A stretch of DNA of 9,617 nt from CAYGWP01 sp964353455 (GTDB lineage Bacteria; Planctomycetota; Phycisphaerae; FEN-1346), in contig CAYGWP010000093.1 of assembly GCA_964353455.1 (NCBI GenBank), positions 1 to 9,617 on the forward strand, given 5' to 3'. Positions 1-6,928 of the stretch are shown here, piece after piece; the first letter of the stretch is position 1; every line of letters begins with the position of its first letter. The notes beneath the pieces were generated by a model, which saw only the letters and a program-made list of their open reading frames with translations, was not told where the DNA came from and ran no database searches. A program made the translations under genes and the position numbers.

Positions 1-58
1 TTTGCGCGGCGGGTCAGGAGAACCGCCGCGCCCAACTTGCGGAGACCCGCCGCGCAAA
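1..58. repeat. GC-rich palindromic intergenic repeat
   Basis: Positions 1-15 (TTTGCGCGGCGGGTC) and 44-58 are a perfect 15-bp inverted repeat with a 28-base loop. The loop carries a third related arm (22-31, ACCGCCGCGC) that can pair alternatively with 4-14, with one bulge. The core GCGGCGGGTC/GACCCGCCGC recurs at 6929-6954, so this is a dispersed element rather than a one-off terminator. It lies 13 bases past the stop of the minus-strand gene at 72-587 and could form the 3' hairpin of that mRNA. No T-run follows it on the minus strand, so intrinsic termination is not supported. It touches the left window edge and may extend further. Confidence 0.75.
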
Positions 59-71
59 GCATGTTGTCGTA

Positions 72-587
72 TCAGAGCGAACTCAGCCGGGCTTCGATCC
101 GGGTCCAGTGCGTGCCGCGCCAGAACAGTTTCGCGCACCGCTCGCATCGGTAGAACTCATCGCATCCGCCTTCGGCGGGGCGTCGCTGGGCAAGCCATGC
201 GAACGTGCGAGGCGGGACCTCCGGCCGCGCGGCCTCCCTTGAGATGGCCTGGAGCCGCCCGCCGCACGCCATGCACCGCGCCTCGCGGCGAGCAAGGCCC
301 AGAAACCGCATCACGAACTTGAGTTGGTCGAACTTGCCGATGCCGCTGGGCAGGAGGATCGCACGGACCCGGCCGGCCCGGATTGCGCCGTGGCGGGCAA
401 GTTCGGTGTCGGCCGTCAGGAGTATCCGGCCGCCGGAGAGCGCCTGGCGCACCAGTTCGGCATCCGCGATGCCCTCGGCCCAGGCGGCATCGTATCCGGC
501 GGCGCGGAGCCATCGCGCAAGGCCCCCAAGCATGGCGTCGCACCAGAAGGCGGGCGGCTCATCGGCGCTCGATGGTTGGGTGCTCAT
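72..587 (-). CDS. Mut7-C family RNase-like protein (PIN-like fold plus zinc ribbon)
   Basis: 171 residues from the ATG at 587. The N-terminal half has the Mut7-C pattern: FWCDAMLGGLARWLR (residues 14-28, with the acidic D17), then LLTADTELA (56-64, D60). The C-terminal half has CxxC at 105/108 with a following GG, and CxxC at 148/151 in a YRCERCAKLFWRGTHW segment, as expected for the treble-clef/zinc-ribbon end of this family. The fold is related to PIN nucleases and an RNase role is usually assumed. The substrate is unknown. An in-frame GTG at 656 would add 23 residues; I prefer 587 because the family similarity begins soon after it, though no strong ribosome-binding site is visible at either start. 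It stands alone on the minus strand, separated from the upstream gene by the inverted repeat at 683-818. Some family members carry an N-terminal ubiquitin-like domain, which is absent here. Confidence 0.85.
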   Translation of the reverse strand: MSTQPSSADEPPAFWCDAMLGGLARWLRAAGYDAAWAEGIADAELVRQALSGGRILLTADTELARHGAIRAGRVRAILLPSGIGKFDQLKFVMRFLGLARREARCMACGGRLQAISREAARPEVPPRTFAWLAQRRPAEGGCDEFYRCERCAKLFWRGTHWTRIEARLSSL

Positions 588-682
588 TGCGCACACCGCC
601 TTGCCCGCCGCAATACTTGAAATCAGGCCGCAGCCTTCGGCGTTCTGATTGAACACGAGGGGCCGCTGTTTTCGACATTCCG

Positions 683-818
683 ATTAAACGCAGAGGCCGC
701 AGAGAACGCAGAGAATAGATTGTCACATATCAACAACAAAGTTGTGCCGTTCTCTTTTTTACCCCTCTCTATTTTCTCTTTGTTTTTCTCCGCGTTCTCC
801 GCGGCCTCTGCGTTAAAT
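683..818. repeat. Long inverted repeat built from 9-bp CGCAGAGNN tandem units
   Basis: The left arm (683-715) pairs with the right arm (786-818) over 33 bases with three mismatches by hand alignment, leaving a 70-base loop. Each arm holds three tandem 9-base units: 689-697 CGCAGAGGC, 698-706 CGCAGAGAA, 707-715 CGCAGAGAA on the left, and CGCGGAG variants on the right. The loop is AT-rich and T-rich on the plus strand, and contains a small nested hairpin at 733-745 (ACAAC-aaa-GTTGT). It fills the gap between the apgM stop (858) and the start of the Mut7-C gene, both on the minus strand, so it would form in the apgM 3' untranslated region. Related CGCAGAG-rich dispersed repeats occur in many environmental bacterial genomes. 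No coding potential or transposase is visible. It could be a MITE-like or transcript-end element; the function is unknown. Confidence 0.8.
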
Positions 819-857
819 GATTCTCCGTTTACCGCAGCGGGCTTAAAAGAGTTTGCC

Positions 858-2072
858 CTACGCCCCGAACTTGGCGAGGCGCCCCGCGTGGGCCAGGGCC
901 AGCGGCATCAGGTGCGTCGAGGGCCTGAGGCCCAGCCCCCCGCGGATGCACGCGATCTCGTTGAAGGTCTTGACGCCGTCGCGGCGGGCCGTCCTGGCCC
1001 AGAGAAGCACCGGCACCGGGTGCCATGAGTGCCCCTTCATGGCCGACGGCGTCGAGTGGTCGGCCGTCACGATGAGCACCGAGGGAGCGAGTTTTTCGAG
1101 GGCCGGCAGCGCCCCGTCGGCCTCCTCGATGTAATGGACCTTCGCGTCGAAGTCGCCGTCCTCGCCCGCCTTGTCGGTGTGCTTGTAATGGATGAAGAAG
1201 AAATCATATCTATCCCAATTGGCGGCCAGGCTGGCCACGTCCGTGGCGACCTCGTTGGTGGCCTCGACGGCCTCCATGCCCACCAGTTTCGCCACGCCGC
1301 GGTACATCGGCGTTCCAGCGACGACCGCCGCGCGCAGCCCGAACCGCTCCTGGAACGTCGGCCAGTGCGGCCGCTTCGCAAATCCGCGGGCGAGGACCCC
1401 GTTGGCCTTCTTCTCATCCTTGATGGCCGCCATCGCCTGCCGAAGGACCTTCTGGGCGATCTTCGCCGTGCGCACGTTATCGGCGGCGGCATCCCTGGCC
1501 TTCGGGTCCGGCGGCGGCACGCCCTCCTTCTGCGGATCGGTGTCCTCGACGCCGTCGCCCAGATCCTTGCCGCGGAGGACGAGCAGCGCCCGGTGCTCCT
1601 TCACGGGCGCCCAGAACACCTGGACTCCATCGACCTCCTTCACGGCCTCGGCGAGTCTCTTGACAACCAGTTTCGACTCGTCGTTCGGGATGCGCCCGGC
1701 CCGGCGGTCCTTGATGTTCCCCTGCGCGTCAAGCGTGCAGAAGTTCAGGCGCGCGGCCACGTCGCCATGGCGGAAATCGAACCCGACGCCCACCGCCTCG
1801 AGCGCCCCGCGCCCGATCTGGTACTCCAGCGGGTCGTAGCCGAAGAGGCCGAGATGCCCCGGCCCGCTCCCCGGCGTGACGCCCGGATAGACCGGCTCCA
1901 GCAGTCCGCAGGTGCCCTCGGAAACCAGGCGGTCGGCGTTGGGCGTGCGTGCGGCCTCCAGTTCGGTCTTGCCCTCGGGGCCGGCGGGGATTCCGCCCAG
2001 GCCGTCCCACACAAAGAGGATGATCTTCGATCCGTTGTCCTGAAGCAGGTGCCTGAGGTCCATGCTCGCCAT
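858..2072 (-). CDS. apgM: 2,3-bisphosphoglycerate-independent phosphoglycerate mutase, archaeal type
   Basis: 404 residues, the normal length for archaeal-type iPGM (alkaline phosphatase superfamily). It interconverts 3- and 2-phosphoglycerate in glycolysis/gluconeogenesis in the cytoplasm, using two divalent metals and a phosphoserine intermediate. Visible features are the first metal ligand D23 in VWDGLGG; the probable nucleophile S69 in TPGSGPGHLGLFGYDP (residues 66-81); the substrate-binding DRRAGR segment (122-127); HYKHTDKAGEDGD, carrying metal ligands; TADHSTP with D338-H339; and GHSWHPVPVLL with H348 and H351. All expected catalytic elements appear intact. The ATG at 2072 is chosen because a strong GGAGGAG lies 6 bases upstream; the ATG at 2063 is a weaker alternative. 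It is transcribed divergently from the exported enzyme gene at 2307. It is not obviously in an operon, since the next minus-strand gene is 271 bases away. Confidence 0.95.
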   Translation of the reverse strand: MASMDLRHLLQDNGSKIILFVWDGLGGIPAGPEGKTELEAARTPNADRLVSEGTCGLLEPVYPGVTPGSGPGHLGLFGYDPLEYQIGRGALEAVGVGFDFRHGDVAARLNFCTLDAQGNIKDRRAGRIPNDESKLVVKRLAEAVKEVDGVQVFWAPVKEHRALLVLRGKDLGDGVEDTDPQKEGVPPPDPKARDAAADNVRTAKIAQKVLRQAMAAIKDEKKANGVLARGFAKRPHWPTFQERFGLRAAVVAGTPMYRGVAKLVGMEAVEATNEVATDVASLAANWDRYDFFFIHYKHTDKAGEDGDFDAKVHYIEEADGALPALEKLAPSVLIVTADHSTPSAMKGHSWHPVPVLLWARTARRDGVKTFNEIACIRGGLGLRPSTHLMPLALAHAGRLAKFGA

Positions 2073-2078
2073 TCCATA

Positions 2079-2085
2079 CTCCTCC
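2079..2085 (-). promoter_or_regulatory. Ribosome-binding site of apgM
   Basis: GGAGGAG on the minus strand, 6 bases before the ATG at 2072. It decides between the ATGs at 2072 and 2063. A further ATG (2076-2078 region) lies out of frame between the site and the start. Confidence 0.8.
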
Positions 2086-2101
2086 GTTCTCCGCGATCCA
2101 A

Positions 2102-2126
2102 GGCGGCCACGTGGGGCCGCCCCTAC
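2102..2126. repeat. Short hairpin repeat ending in CCCCTAC
   Basis: GGCGGCC (2102-2108) and GGCCGCC (2115-2121) form a perfect 7-bp stem with the loop ACGTGG, followed by CCCTAC. The same layout of a GC stem followed by CCCTAC recurs at 6994-7017 and 8164-8187, so I treat these as one loose family of intergenic hairpins. It lies in the divergent spacer between apgM and the 2307 gene, about 30 bases upstream of the apgM start. Confidence 0.6.
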
Positions 2127-2220
2127 CTCCGCCTCGGCAAACGCAGGCCGTCAAGATACCGTTTCGTCGTGACGGCCGCAAGATTCCGCATCGGCCGGGA
2201 CCTCGGGGGTTGAGCGGGGA

Positions 2221-2232
2221 CTTGCATGCAAG
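2221..2232. promoter_or_regulatory. 12-bp perfect palindrome, possible operator
   Basis: CTTGCATGCAAG is a perfect self-complementary 12-mer of only 50% GC within a GC-rich spacer. It lies 75 bases upstream of the chosen start at 2307 in the divergent apgM/2307 intergenic region. Such a symmetric site could bind a dimeric regulator. No clear -35/-10 pair was found near it, and it also overlaps an alternative upstream ATG at 2226. The functional assignment is speculative; only the palindrome itself is certain. Confidence 0.3.
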
Positions 2233-2295
2233 CCGCCGCGAGGGTAAGTTCTTCGGTCAGAAGTTGCAACAGGCTGACGCAGGTTGCCTCGAAGC

Positions 2296-2301
2296 GGGAG
2301 G
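2296..2301 (+). promoter_or_regulatory. Ribosome-binding site deciding the start at 2307
   Basis: GGGAGG lies 5 bases before the ATG at 2307. It favours that start over the in-frame ATG at 2226, which has only a weak GGGGA upstream. Confidence 0.65.
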
Positions 2302-2306
2302 TTCTC

Positions 2307-4484
2307 ATGCACGTCTTGTCCGCAGCACTTATTGCGGTTGCCCTCATCCTGGCTTCCATTCCATGTGCGACGGCCGGCGCCGCCGACCCGTCGAGAGCCT
2401 CTGGCTCGAACGAGAAACCGCTGCGGCCGCCGTCGGTTCCGCTAGTGGCCTGCGACCCGTACTTCAGCATCTGGTCGCCGGCCGATCGGCTGACTGATGC
2501 CGAGACGGTCCACTGGACCGGCAAGCCCCATCGCCTGCACAGCCTCGTGACGGTGGATGGCAAGGCTTATCGCCTCATGGGCGCGGAGCCGGCCGAGGTC
2601 CCCGCCCTGCCGCAGACCGCCGTAACGGCCCTGCCCACGCGAACCATCTACGAATTCCGGAGCGCCGAGGTGCAGGTCACGCTCACGTTCATGACGCCGA
2701 TGCTGCCGGAAGACCTGGAGGTCCTCTCGCGGCCGGTCACGTACCTGACGTGGGAGGTCCGCCCGGCCGACGGCAAGGAGCACGCAGTCGCGGTGTACTA
2801 CGACCACTCGGCCGAAATCACCGTCAACACGCCCGACCAGGCCGTAGCGTGGTCGCGGGAGAAGATCGGCCCGATGACCGCCCTGCGGATCGGCTCGAAG
2901 GACCAAGCCGTCCTCGGCAGGCGGGGCGACGACTTGAGGATCGACTGGGGCTACCTCTATATGACGGCGGCGGTCGCCCAGGCGACCGCGCGGCAGACAA
3001 TCATCTCCGGCAAGGTGGCGCGGCAGACTTTCGCCGCCGGCAAGCCCCTTCCGGAGACCGACGATGCGCGGATGCCGCGACCGGCCGGCGATGACGACCC
3101 CGCCGCCGCCGCGGTCTTCGACCTCGGCAAGGTCGGGGCCGGCGGCGCGGCGCGGACACTGGTGCTCGCCTACGACGACCTGTACTCCATCGAGTACTTC
3201 GGGCAGCACCTGCGTCCGTACTGGCGGCGGAATGGGGCCGAGGCCGCCGACCTCCTGACGGCAAGCGTCCGCGAGTTCGACGCCCTCGCCCGCCGGTGCA
3301 AGGCGTTCGACGAGGAACTCATGGCCGACCTGACCAAGGCCGGCGGCGAGAAGTACGCCCGCCTTGCCGCGCTCGCCTATCGGCAGGCCCAGGCGGGCAA
3401 CAAACTGGCCGCCGATTCCAACGGCCAGCCGCTCCTCTTCCCGAAGGAATGCTTCTCGAACGGCTGCATCGCCACGGTGGATGTCATCTACCCGATGGCC
3501 CCGCAGTTCCTCCTCTTCAACCGCAACCTGGCGAAGGCGATGCTCCAGCCTATCCTCGACTACGCCGCATCGCCCCGCTGGAAGTTCCCCTTCGCGCCGC
3601 ACGACTTGGGGCAGTATCCGAAGGCCAACGGCCAGCGCTACGGCGGCGGCGAGAAGACCGAGACCAACCAGATGCCCGTCGAGGAATCCGGCAACATGCT
3701 CATCCTCCTTGCGGCCCTCGCCCAGGCCGAGGGCAACGCCAACTACGTCGCCCCCTACTGGACGGTCCTCACAAAGTGGGCGGACTACCTCAAGGAGAAG
3801 GGCTTCGACCCCGAGAACCAGTTGTGCACCGACGACTTCGCCGGGCACCTGGCACACAACGTCAACCTCTCGGCGAAGGCGATCATCGCCCTGGCGGCCT
3901 ACGCATACCTGTGCGACCTGAGGGGCGAGCCGGACCGCGCCGCCGCCTACCGGAACCTCGCCCGCGAGTTCGCGGCACGATGGGCCAAGGAGGCCGATGA
4001 CGGAGACCACTACCGTCTCGCACTCGACCGCCCCGGCACGTGGAGCCAGAAGTACAACCTCGTCTGGGACCGCATCCTCGGCTTCAACCTTTTCCCGGCC
4101 GAAGTGCTCAGGAAGGAAATGGCCTTCTATCGCCGGACGCAGAACCGCTACGGCCTGCCGCTGGACAACCGGAAACTCTACACCAAACTCGACTGGACCA
4201 TCTGGACCGCGTCGCTCACCGGGTCGCCGGAGGATTTTGCGGCTGTCCTCGGACCCGTCTATGACTTCCTGAACGAGACGCCCGACCGCATCCCCATGAC
4301 CGACTGGTACACGACCGACACCGCGAAGAAGGTTGGATTCCAGGCCCGGCCGGTCGTCGGCGGCGTCTTCATCCGGATGCTCTACGACCGCGATGCGTGG
4401 AAGAAGTGGGCCGGCCGCGACAAGACCGCCTGCGCCAACTGGGCGCCGCTGCCCGTGCCGCCGCAGGATGCCAAGACCAACTGA
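2307..4484 (+). CDS. Secreted glutaminase A-like protein (DUF4964-DUF5127-DUF4965 architecture)
   Basis: 725 residues from the ATG at 2307. The N-terminus has a hydrophobic segment (residues 4-19) ending in ATAGA, so it is a probable signal peptide with export to the periplasm or outside. An N-terminal block (PSVPLVACDPYFSIWSPAD onward, with VHWTGKPH) matches DUF4964. A beta-rich middle (FRSAEVQVTLTFMTPMLP... VYYDHSAEITVNT... WGYLYMTAA) matches DUF5127. An alpha-helical C-terminal half matches the DUF4965/glutaminase A barrel, with PHDLGQYPKANGQRYGGG, MPVEESGNMLILLAALAQA and TDWYTTDT followed by GFQARPVVGG. The family takes its name from fungal glutaminase A, but most bacterial members are uncharacterised, so the substrate is uncertain and could be a glycan or an amide. 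The n-region from 2307 has no Lys/Arg, whereas the in-frame ATG at 2226 would place KRE before the core, so that longer start stays possible. The next gene starts 13 bases after the stop, in a likely operon. Confidence 0.85.
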   Translation: MHVLSAALIAVALILASIPCATAGAADPSRASGSNEKPLRPPSVPLVACDPYFSIWSPADRLTDAETVHWTGKPHRLHSLVTVDGKAYRLMGAEPAEVPALPQTAVTALPTRTIYEFRSAEVQVTLTFMTPMLPEDLEVLSRPVTYLTWEVRPADGKEHAVAVYYDHSAEITVNTPDQAVAWSREKIGPMTALRIGSKDQAVLGRRGDDLRIDWGYLYMTAAVAQATARQTIISGKVARQTFAAGKPLPETDDARMPRPAGDDDPAAAAVFDLGKVGAGGAARTLVLAYDDLYSIEYFGQHLRPYWRRNGAEAADLLTASVREFDALARRCKAFDEELMADLTKAGGEKYARLAALAYRQAQAGNKLAADSNGQPLLFPKECFSNGCIATVDVIYPMAPQFLLFNRNLAKAMLQPILDYAASPRWKFPFAPHDLGQYPKANGQRYGGGEKTETNQMPVEESGNMLILLAALAQAEGNANYVAPYWTVLTKWADYLKEKGFDPENQLCTDDFAGHLAHNVNLSAKAIIALAAYAYLCDLRGEPDRAAAYRNLAREFAARWAKEADDGDHYRLALDRPGTWSQKYNLVWDRILGFNLFPAEVLRKEMAFYRRTQNRYGLPLDNRKLYTKLDWTIWTASLTGSPEDFAAVLGPVYDFLNETPDRIPMTDWYTTDTAKKVGFQARPVVGGVFIRMLYDRDAWKKWAGRDKTACANWAPLPVPPQDAKTN

Positions 4485-4489
4485 AGGAG
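4485..4489 (+). promoter_or_regulatory. Ribosome-binding site for the 4498 gene
   Basis: AGGAG directly follows the stop of the upstream gene and lies 8 bases before the ATG at 4498. This tight arrangement sets the start and supports co-transcription and possible translational coupling of the two genes. Confidence 0.7.
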
Positions 4490-4497
4490 AAAGGCAC

Positions 4498-5481
4498 ATG
4501 TCATCTGAAATGAATCGTCGGGCGTTTATCAAGGAGTCGCTTCTGCTCTCGGCGGGCGCCGGCGTCGTCTCGGCAGCGGCCGGCAAGGCGGCCGCCGAAG
4601 AGGCCGCCGCCAAACCAGCGGCCGCGGGAACTCCACCCGCCCCCGCAGGCGCACTTCCACAGGGCAAGATCGGCAAACTCCAGGTCAGCCGCATACTCCT
4701 CGGCGGAAACCTCCTCACGCACTACTGCCACAGCCGCGACCTCAAGTATGTCTATAACCTCACCGCACACTACAACACCGAGGCCAAGATCATCGAGACC
4801 CTGGCCCTGGCCGAGCAGAACGGCATCAACACCGTCTCGATGCACAATCCGCCCGTCCCCATGGGCATCCTCAGGAAGCACCGCAAGCAGGGCGGCAAGA
4901 TACAGTGGATCATCTGCCCCACCGCGCCTATCCAGCCCGACATGGGGCCGTACACCAACCAGGTCCGCGAACTGGTTGACGACGGCTGCGAGGCCATCTA
5001 CGTCTGGGGCGTCCGCTCCGACGCGCTCCTCGACAAGATGGACCTCCTCGCCAAGGCCGTTGAGATCGCCAAGGACCACGGCGTCCTCTCCGGCGTGGGC
5101 GCGCACAACCTCAAGGTGGTGGAGGAGTGCGAGAAGCGGAAGATCCCCGCCGACTTCTACATCAAGACGTTCCACCACCACAAGTACCCCAGCGGCCCGA
5201 AGCCCGAGCAAATCAAGGCCCCCTATGCGGAGCACCCCGGCTACTGGTGCGCCGACCCGCAGGGGACCATCGACCTGATGAAGACCGTGGAGAAACCGTG
5301 GATCGCGTTCAAGGTGATGGCCGCCGGTGCGATTCCGCCGGCCGATGCGTTCCAGTACGTCTTCGAGAACGGGGCCGACCACGCCCTGGCCGGCATGTTC
5401 GATTTCGAGATCGCCGACGACGTGGCCATCGCCGCAAAGGTGCTGACCGGCGTCAAGCGGTCGCGGCCGTGGAGGAGTTGA
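4498..5481 (+). CDS. Tat-exported TIM-barrel protein of the aldo/keto reductase type
   Basis: 327 residues from the ATG at 4498. NRRAFIKESLLLSAGAG (residues 6-22) is a clear twin-arginine signal, followed by an Ala/Pro-rich linker to about residue 55. The mature part opens with GKIGKLQVSRILLGGNLL, the usual entry to an aldo/keto-reductase-like barrel, and has alternating strand/helix character to the end. The normal AKR tetrad (Asp, Tyr, Lys, His) is not apparent: the segment that would carry the catalytic Asp reads GINTVSMHNPP. A His-rich IKTFHHHKYPSG segment could bind a metal or substrate. Similar Tat-signal proteins are frequent in Planctomycetota and are usually annotated 'aldo/keto reductase' by fold. 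It follows the glutaminase-A-like gene by 13 bases, so both probably act outside the cytoplasm on the same carbohydrate or amide substrate route (inference). Reductase activity is doubtful. Confidence 0.75.
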   Translation: MSSEMNRRAFIKESLLLSAGAGVVSAAAGKAAAEEAAAKPAAAGTPPAPAGALPQGKIGKLQVSRILLGGNLLTHYCHSRDLKYVYNLTAHYNTEAKIIETLALAEQNGINTVSMHNPPVPMGILRKHRKQGGKIQWIICPTAPIQPDMGPYTNQVRELVDDGCEAIYVWGVRSDALLDKMDLLAKAVEIAKDHGVLSGVGAHNLKVVEECEKRKIPADFYIKTFHHHKYPSGPKPEQIKAPYAEHPGYWCADPQGTIDLMKTVEKPWIAFKVMAAGAIPPADAFQYVFENGADHALAGMFDFEIADDVAIAAKVLTGVKRSRPWRS

Positions 5482-5563
5482 CGGGCAATCACCCGGTCCG
5501 CGCGCTATACCTCGTCGCTCTCAATGCGATTGTTGACTGTATCATTTGAGCCAGAATGCTGCG
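5482..5563. other. Convergent intergenic gap with no clear terminator
   Basis: This 82-base gap separates the plus-strand operon end from the minus-strand gene end. Only weak 4-bp stems are visible (CGGG/CCCG at 5482-5495, CAAT/ATTG at 5522-5532) and there is no T-run. G+C falls from here rightward. Confidence 0.5.
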
Positions 5564-6670
5564 TCACCTTACTTGCCATATAGCATAGTTCCCGTCTGGA
5601 ACCTCCAACAAACGAATCTCAACGCCGTTGCCCTTCAGCGAGAAGTCCTCCCCTTTGTATAACGAATCTGGCTGGTTCTCGTAGATGAAGTATGCCGAGT
5701 AGGATCCGTCAGGAACGTGTGCAGAATTCTGCCCGTTTGGCGGGACCACAAAGTTGATTCCGTGGGTTGTTCCCTTCCTGACCCCCACCTGGACTTTGCG
5801 GTTTCCCGCGTTTACGATTCTGACTTCATTCGTTCCGACCAACACTGTCTCGTATGGCGGGAGAACTGGAGCGTTTGCCCTCTTGTCCGTGACATCTGCA
5901 AGCTTCACGGGAGCCTGTTGTGCGGAAGCCTTGCCTCCGCGTGCCTGTAGGGCACCGAGTGCTCTCTCAATGAGGCATGTGACGTCTTTGTCCTTTGTAT
6001 TCATCTTGACCGTATGGTAGGCCGTTAGAGTGCGAACGAGGTTGTCAATAAACAGGGAGGGGTCTCCCTTGTCCAACAGCGGGCAGCCAATTTTCCTGAG
6101 CTTGACTGCTGAGTCGCACTGATTGATGATGTCCGTGCAATCCAGCATTGCCTGCACAGCACTCCTGCGCAGGTGTCCGTCAGGGAGTCTCTCCGCGATG
6201 TGAAAGAGCATGGCGTGAAGGAAGCGAAGTTGAACAATATCAAGTCTGAGGTGCAGGGTGTCACCTTCTGCATTCCGAATCCTGTCGCCGTACTCTCTGG
6301 CAAAAATGGCGATGGCATACAGGGCATCGTAATTGGACTGCGTCACGGGCTCTGCGAGGACTTTGGCCTTCGTTTCAAGGACCCTAGGCGAACCTTTCTC
6401 GTGCAGTTCGGTTGTACTAACAGGCAGCGAAAAGCCTCTCCGCGCGGCTCCCATGACGTCTCCTAAGTGCCCATCGCGGACATCGGCGAAATCTTCACCG
6501 AAGTTAGAAGCCACACGCCTGTAAATCTCAGTGTTCCGCATCTGCCCTACGGACAGACCTGTGAACGGATACTCCGGGTACGTTGGGGTTACTTGATCCG
6601 CTCCTGCTACGACCAGAGCCGCGCCCAATACTGCGAGGGAGAGAATGCAAATTTGAGCAAAGAGATTCAC
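5564..6670 (-). CDS. Secreted protein of unknown function, low-GC orphan
   Basis: 368 residues from a GTG at 6670. That start is chosen because AGGAGG lies 7 bases upstream and because it gives a compact signal peptide (NLFAQICILSLAVLGAALVVAGA). The alternative TTG at 6718 would add 16 charged residues before it. The mature protein has a mostly helical region (about residues 25-260, with SNYDALYAIAIFAREYGDR and LRFLHAMLFHIAERLPDGHLRR). A beta-rich C-terminal part follows (FVVPPNGQNSAHVPDGSYSAYFIYENQPDSLYKGEDFSL..., ending DGNYAIWQVR), which looks like a small beta-sandwich or PEGA-like surface domain seen in other bacterial secreted proteins. I cannot name the family. No catalytic motif is apparent. 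Its base composition differs from its neighbours (30 of 60 bases G+C in the row at 6001-6060, versus 44 of 60 at 3901-3960), which suggests acquisition by transfer. It is a single-gene unit facing the plus-strand operon. Confidence 0.75.
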   Translation of the reverse strand: MNLFAQICILSLAVLGAALVVAGADQVTPTYPEYPFTGLSVGQMRNTEIYRRVASNFGEDFADVRDGHLGDVMGAARRGFSLPVSTTELHEKGSPRVLETKAKVLAEPVTQSNYDALYAIAIFAREYGDRIRNAEGDTLHLRLDIVQLRFLHAMLFHIAERLPDGHLRRSAVQAMLDCTDIINQCDSAVKLRKIGCPLLDKGDPSLFIDNLVRTLTAYHTVKMNTKDKDVTCLIERALGALQARGGKASAQQAPVKLADVTDKRANAPVLPPYETVLVGTNEVRIVNAGNRKVQVGVRKGTTHGINFVVPPNGQNSAHVPDGSYSAYFIYENQPDSLYKGEDFSLKGNGVEIRLLEVPDGNYAIWQVR

Positions 6671-6677
6671 TTCGCGT

Positions 6678-6683
6678 CCTCCT
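6678..6683 (-). promoter_or_regulatory. Ribosome-binding site fixing a GTG start
   Basis: AGGAGG on the minus strand, 7 bases before the GTG at 6670. It overrides the longer TTG-initiated reading from 6718, which has no comparable site. Confidence 0.75.
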
Positions 6684-6861
6684 ATTCTTATGCTCCGTTC
6701 AGCCAAGAATAAGTACAATCTGGGGATATGATACCTATCTTATCCCCTTGGCGGGCCGTCCGGTACGGCGCGCCGCGGCCCGGCGAACCAAGTGACGGCT
6801 GATACAGATTAAGATAAGAAGGCTGAGAGCGGGGTGCAAAGGAAATACTTGGAGTCCGACG

Positions 6862-6896
6862 CCTTCTCGCGTATCCGCGAGAAGGGGCCAGACCCC
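6862..6896. repeat. REP-like double hairpin
   Basis: CCTTCTCGCG (6862-6871) and CGCGAGAAGG (6876-6885) form a perfect 10-bp stem with a TATC tetraloop. The stem end runs straight into GGGG-CCAGA-CCCC (6884-6896), a second small stem. The first stem and the GGGGCCAGACCCC motif together resemble repetitive extragenic palindromes associated with Y1/REP-type transposases in environmental bacteria. That association is from general knowledge, and no transposase gene is present in this window. Confidence 0.6.
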
Positions 6897-6928
6897 GGCA
6901 AGTGGGACTCGCGACGGCCCGCAACTCG

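Noticed and set aside
2..322. 106-codon plus-strand frame at the left edge
   Set aside because: It crosses the palindromic repeat and then runs antisense to the Mut7-C gene. Its Arg/Pro/Ala-rich product has no recognisable feature.
683..818. CRISPR-like array from the CGCAGAG repeats
   Set aside because: The units are 9 bp, directly abutting and in two inverted groups, with no spacers between units and no cas genes.
1029..2213. 394-codon open frame on the plus strand
   Set aside because: It lies antisense over apgM, whose full catalytic motif set shows which strand is coding. Its composition (many His, Arg and Val) is typical of a complementary-strand shadow.
2442..4718. 758-codon open frame on the minus strand
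   Set aside because: It is antisense to the glutaminase-A-like gene and runs into the Tat gene. Its translation is Arg/Val/Gly-rich low-complexity protein with no family resemblance, as expected for a GC-rich shadow frame.
4501..5382. 293-codon open frame on the minus strand
   Set aside because: It is a mirror of the Tat/TIM-barrel gene, with no ribosome-binding site or recognisable domain.
6671..6760. Promoter for the low-GC gene
   Set aside because: Several TAAGAT/CATAAG-like hexamers exist on the minus strand, but none has a well-spaced -35 partner, so I could not choose one.
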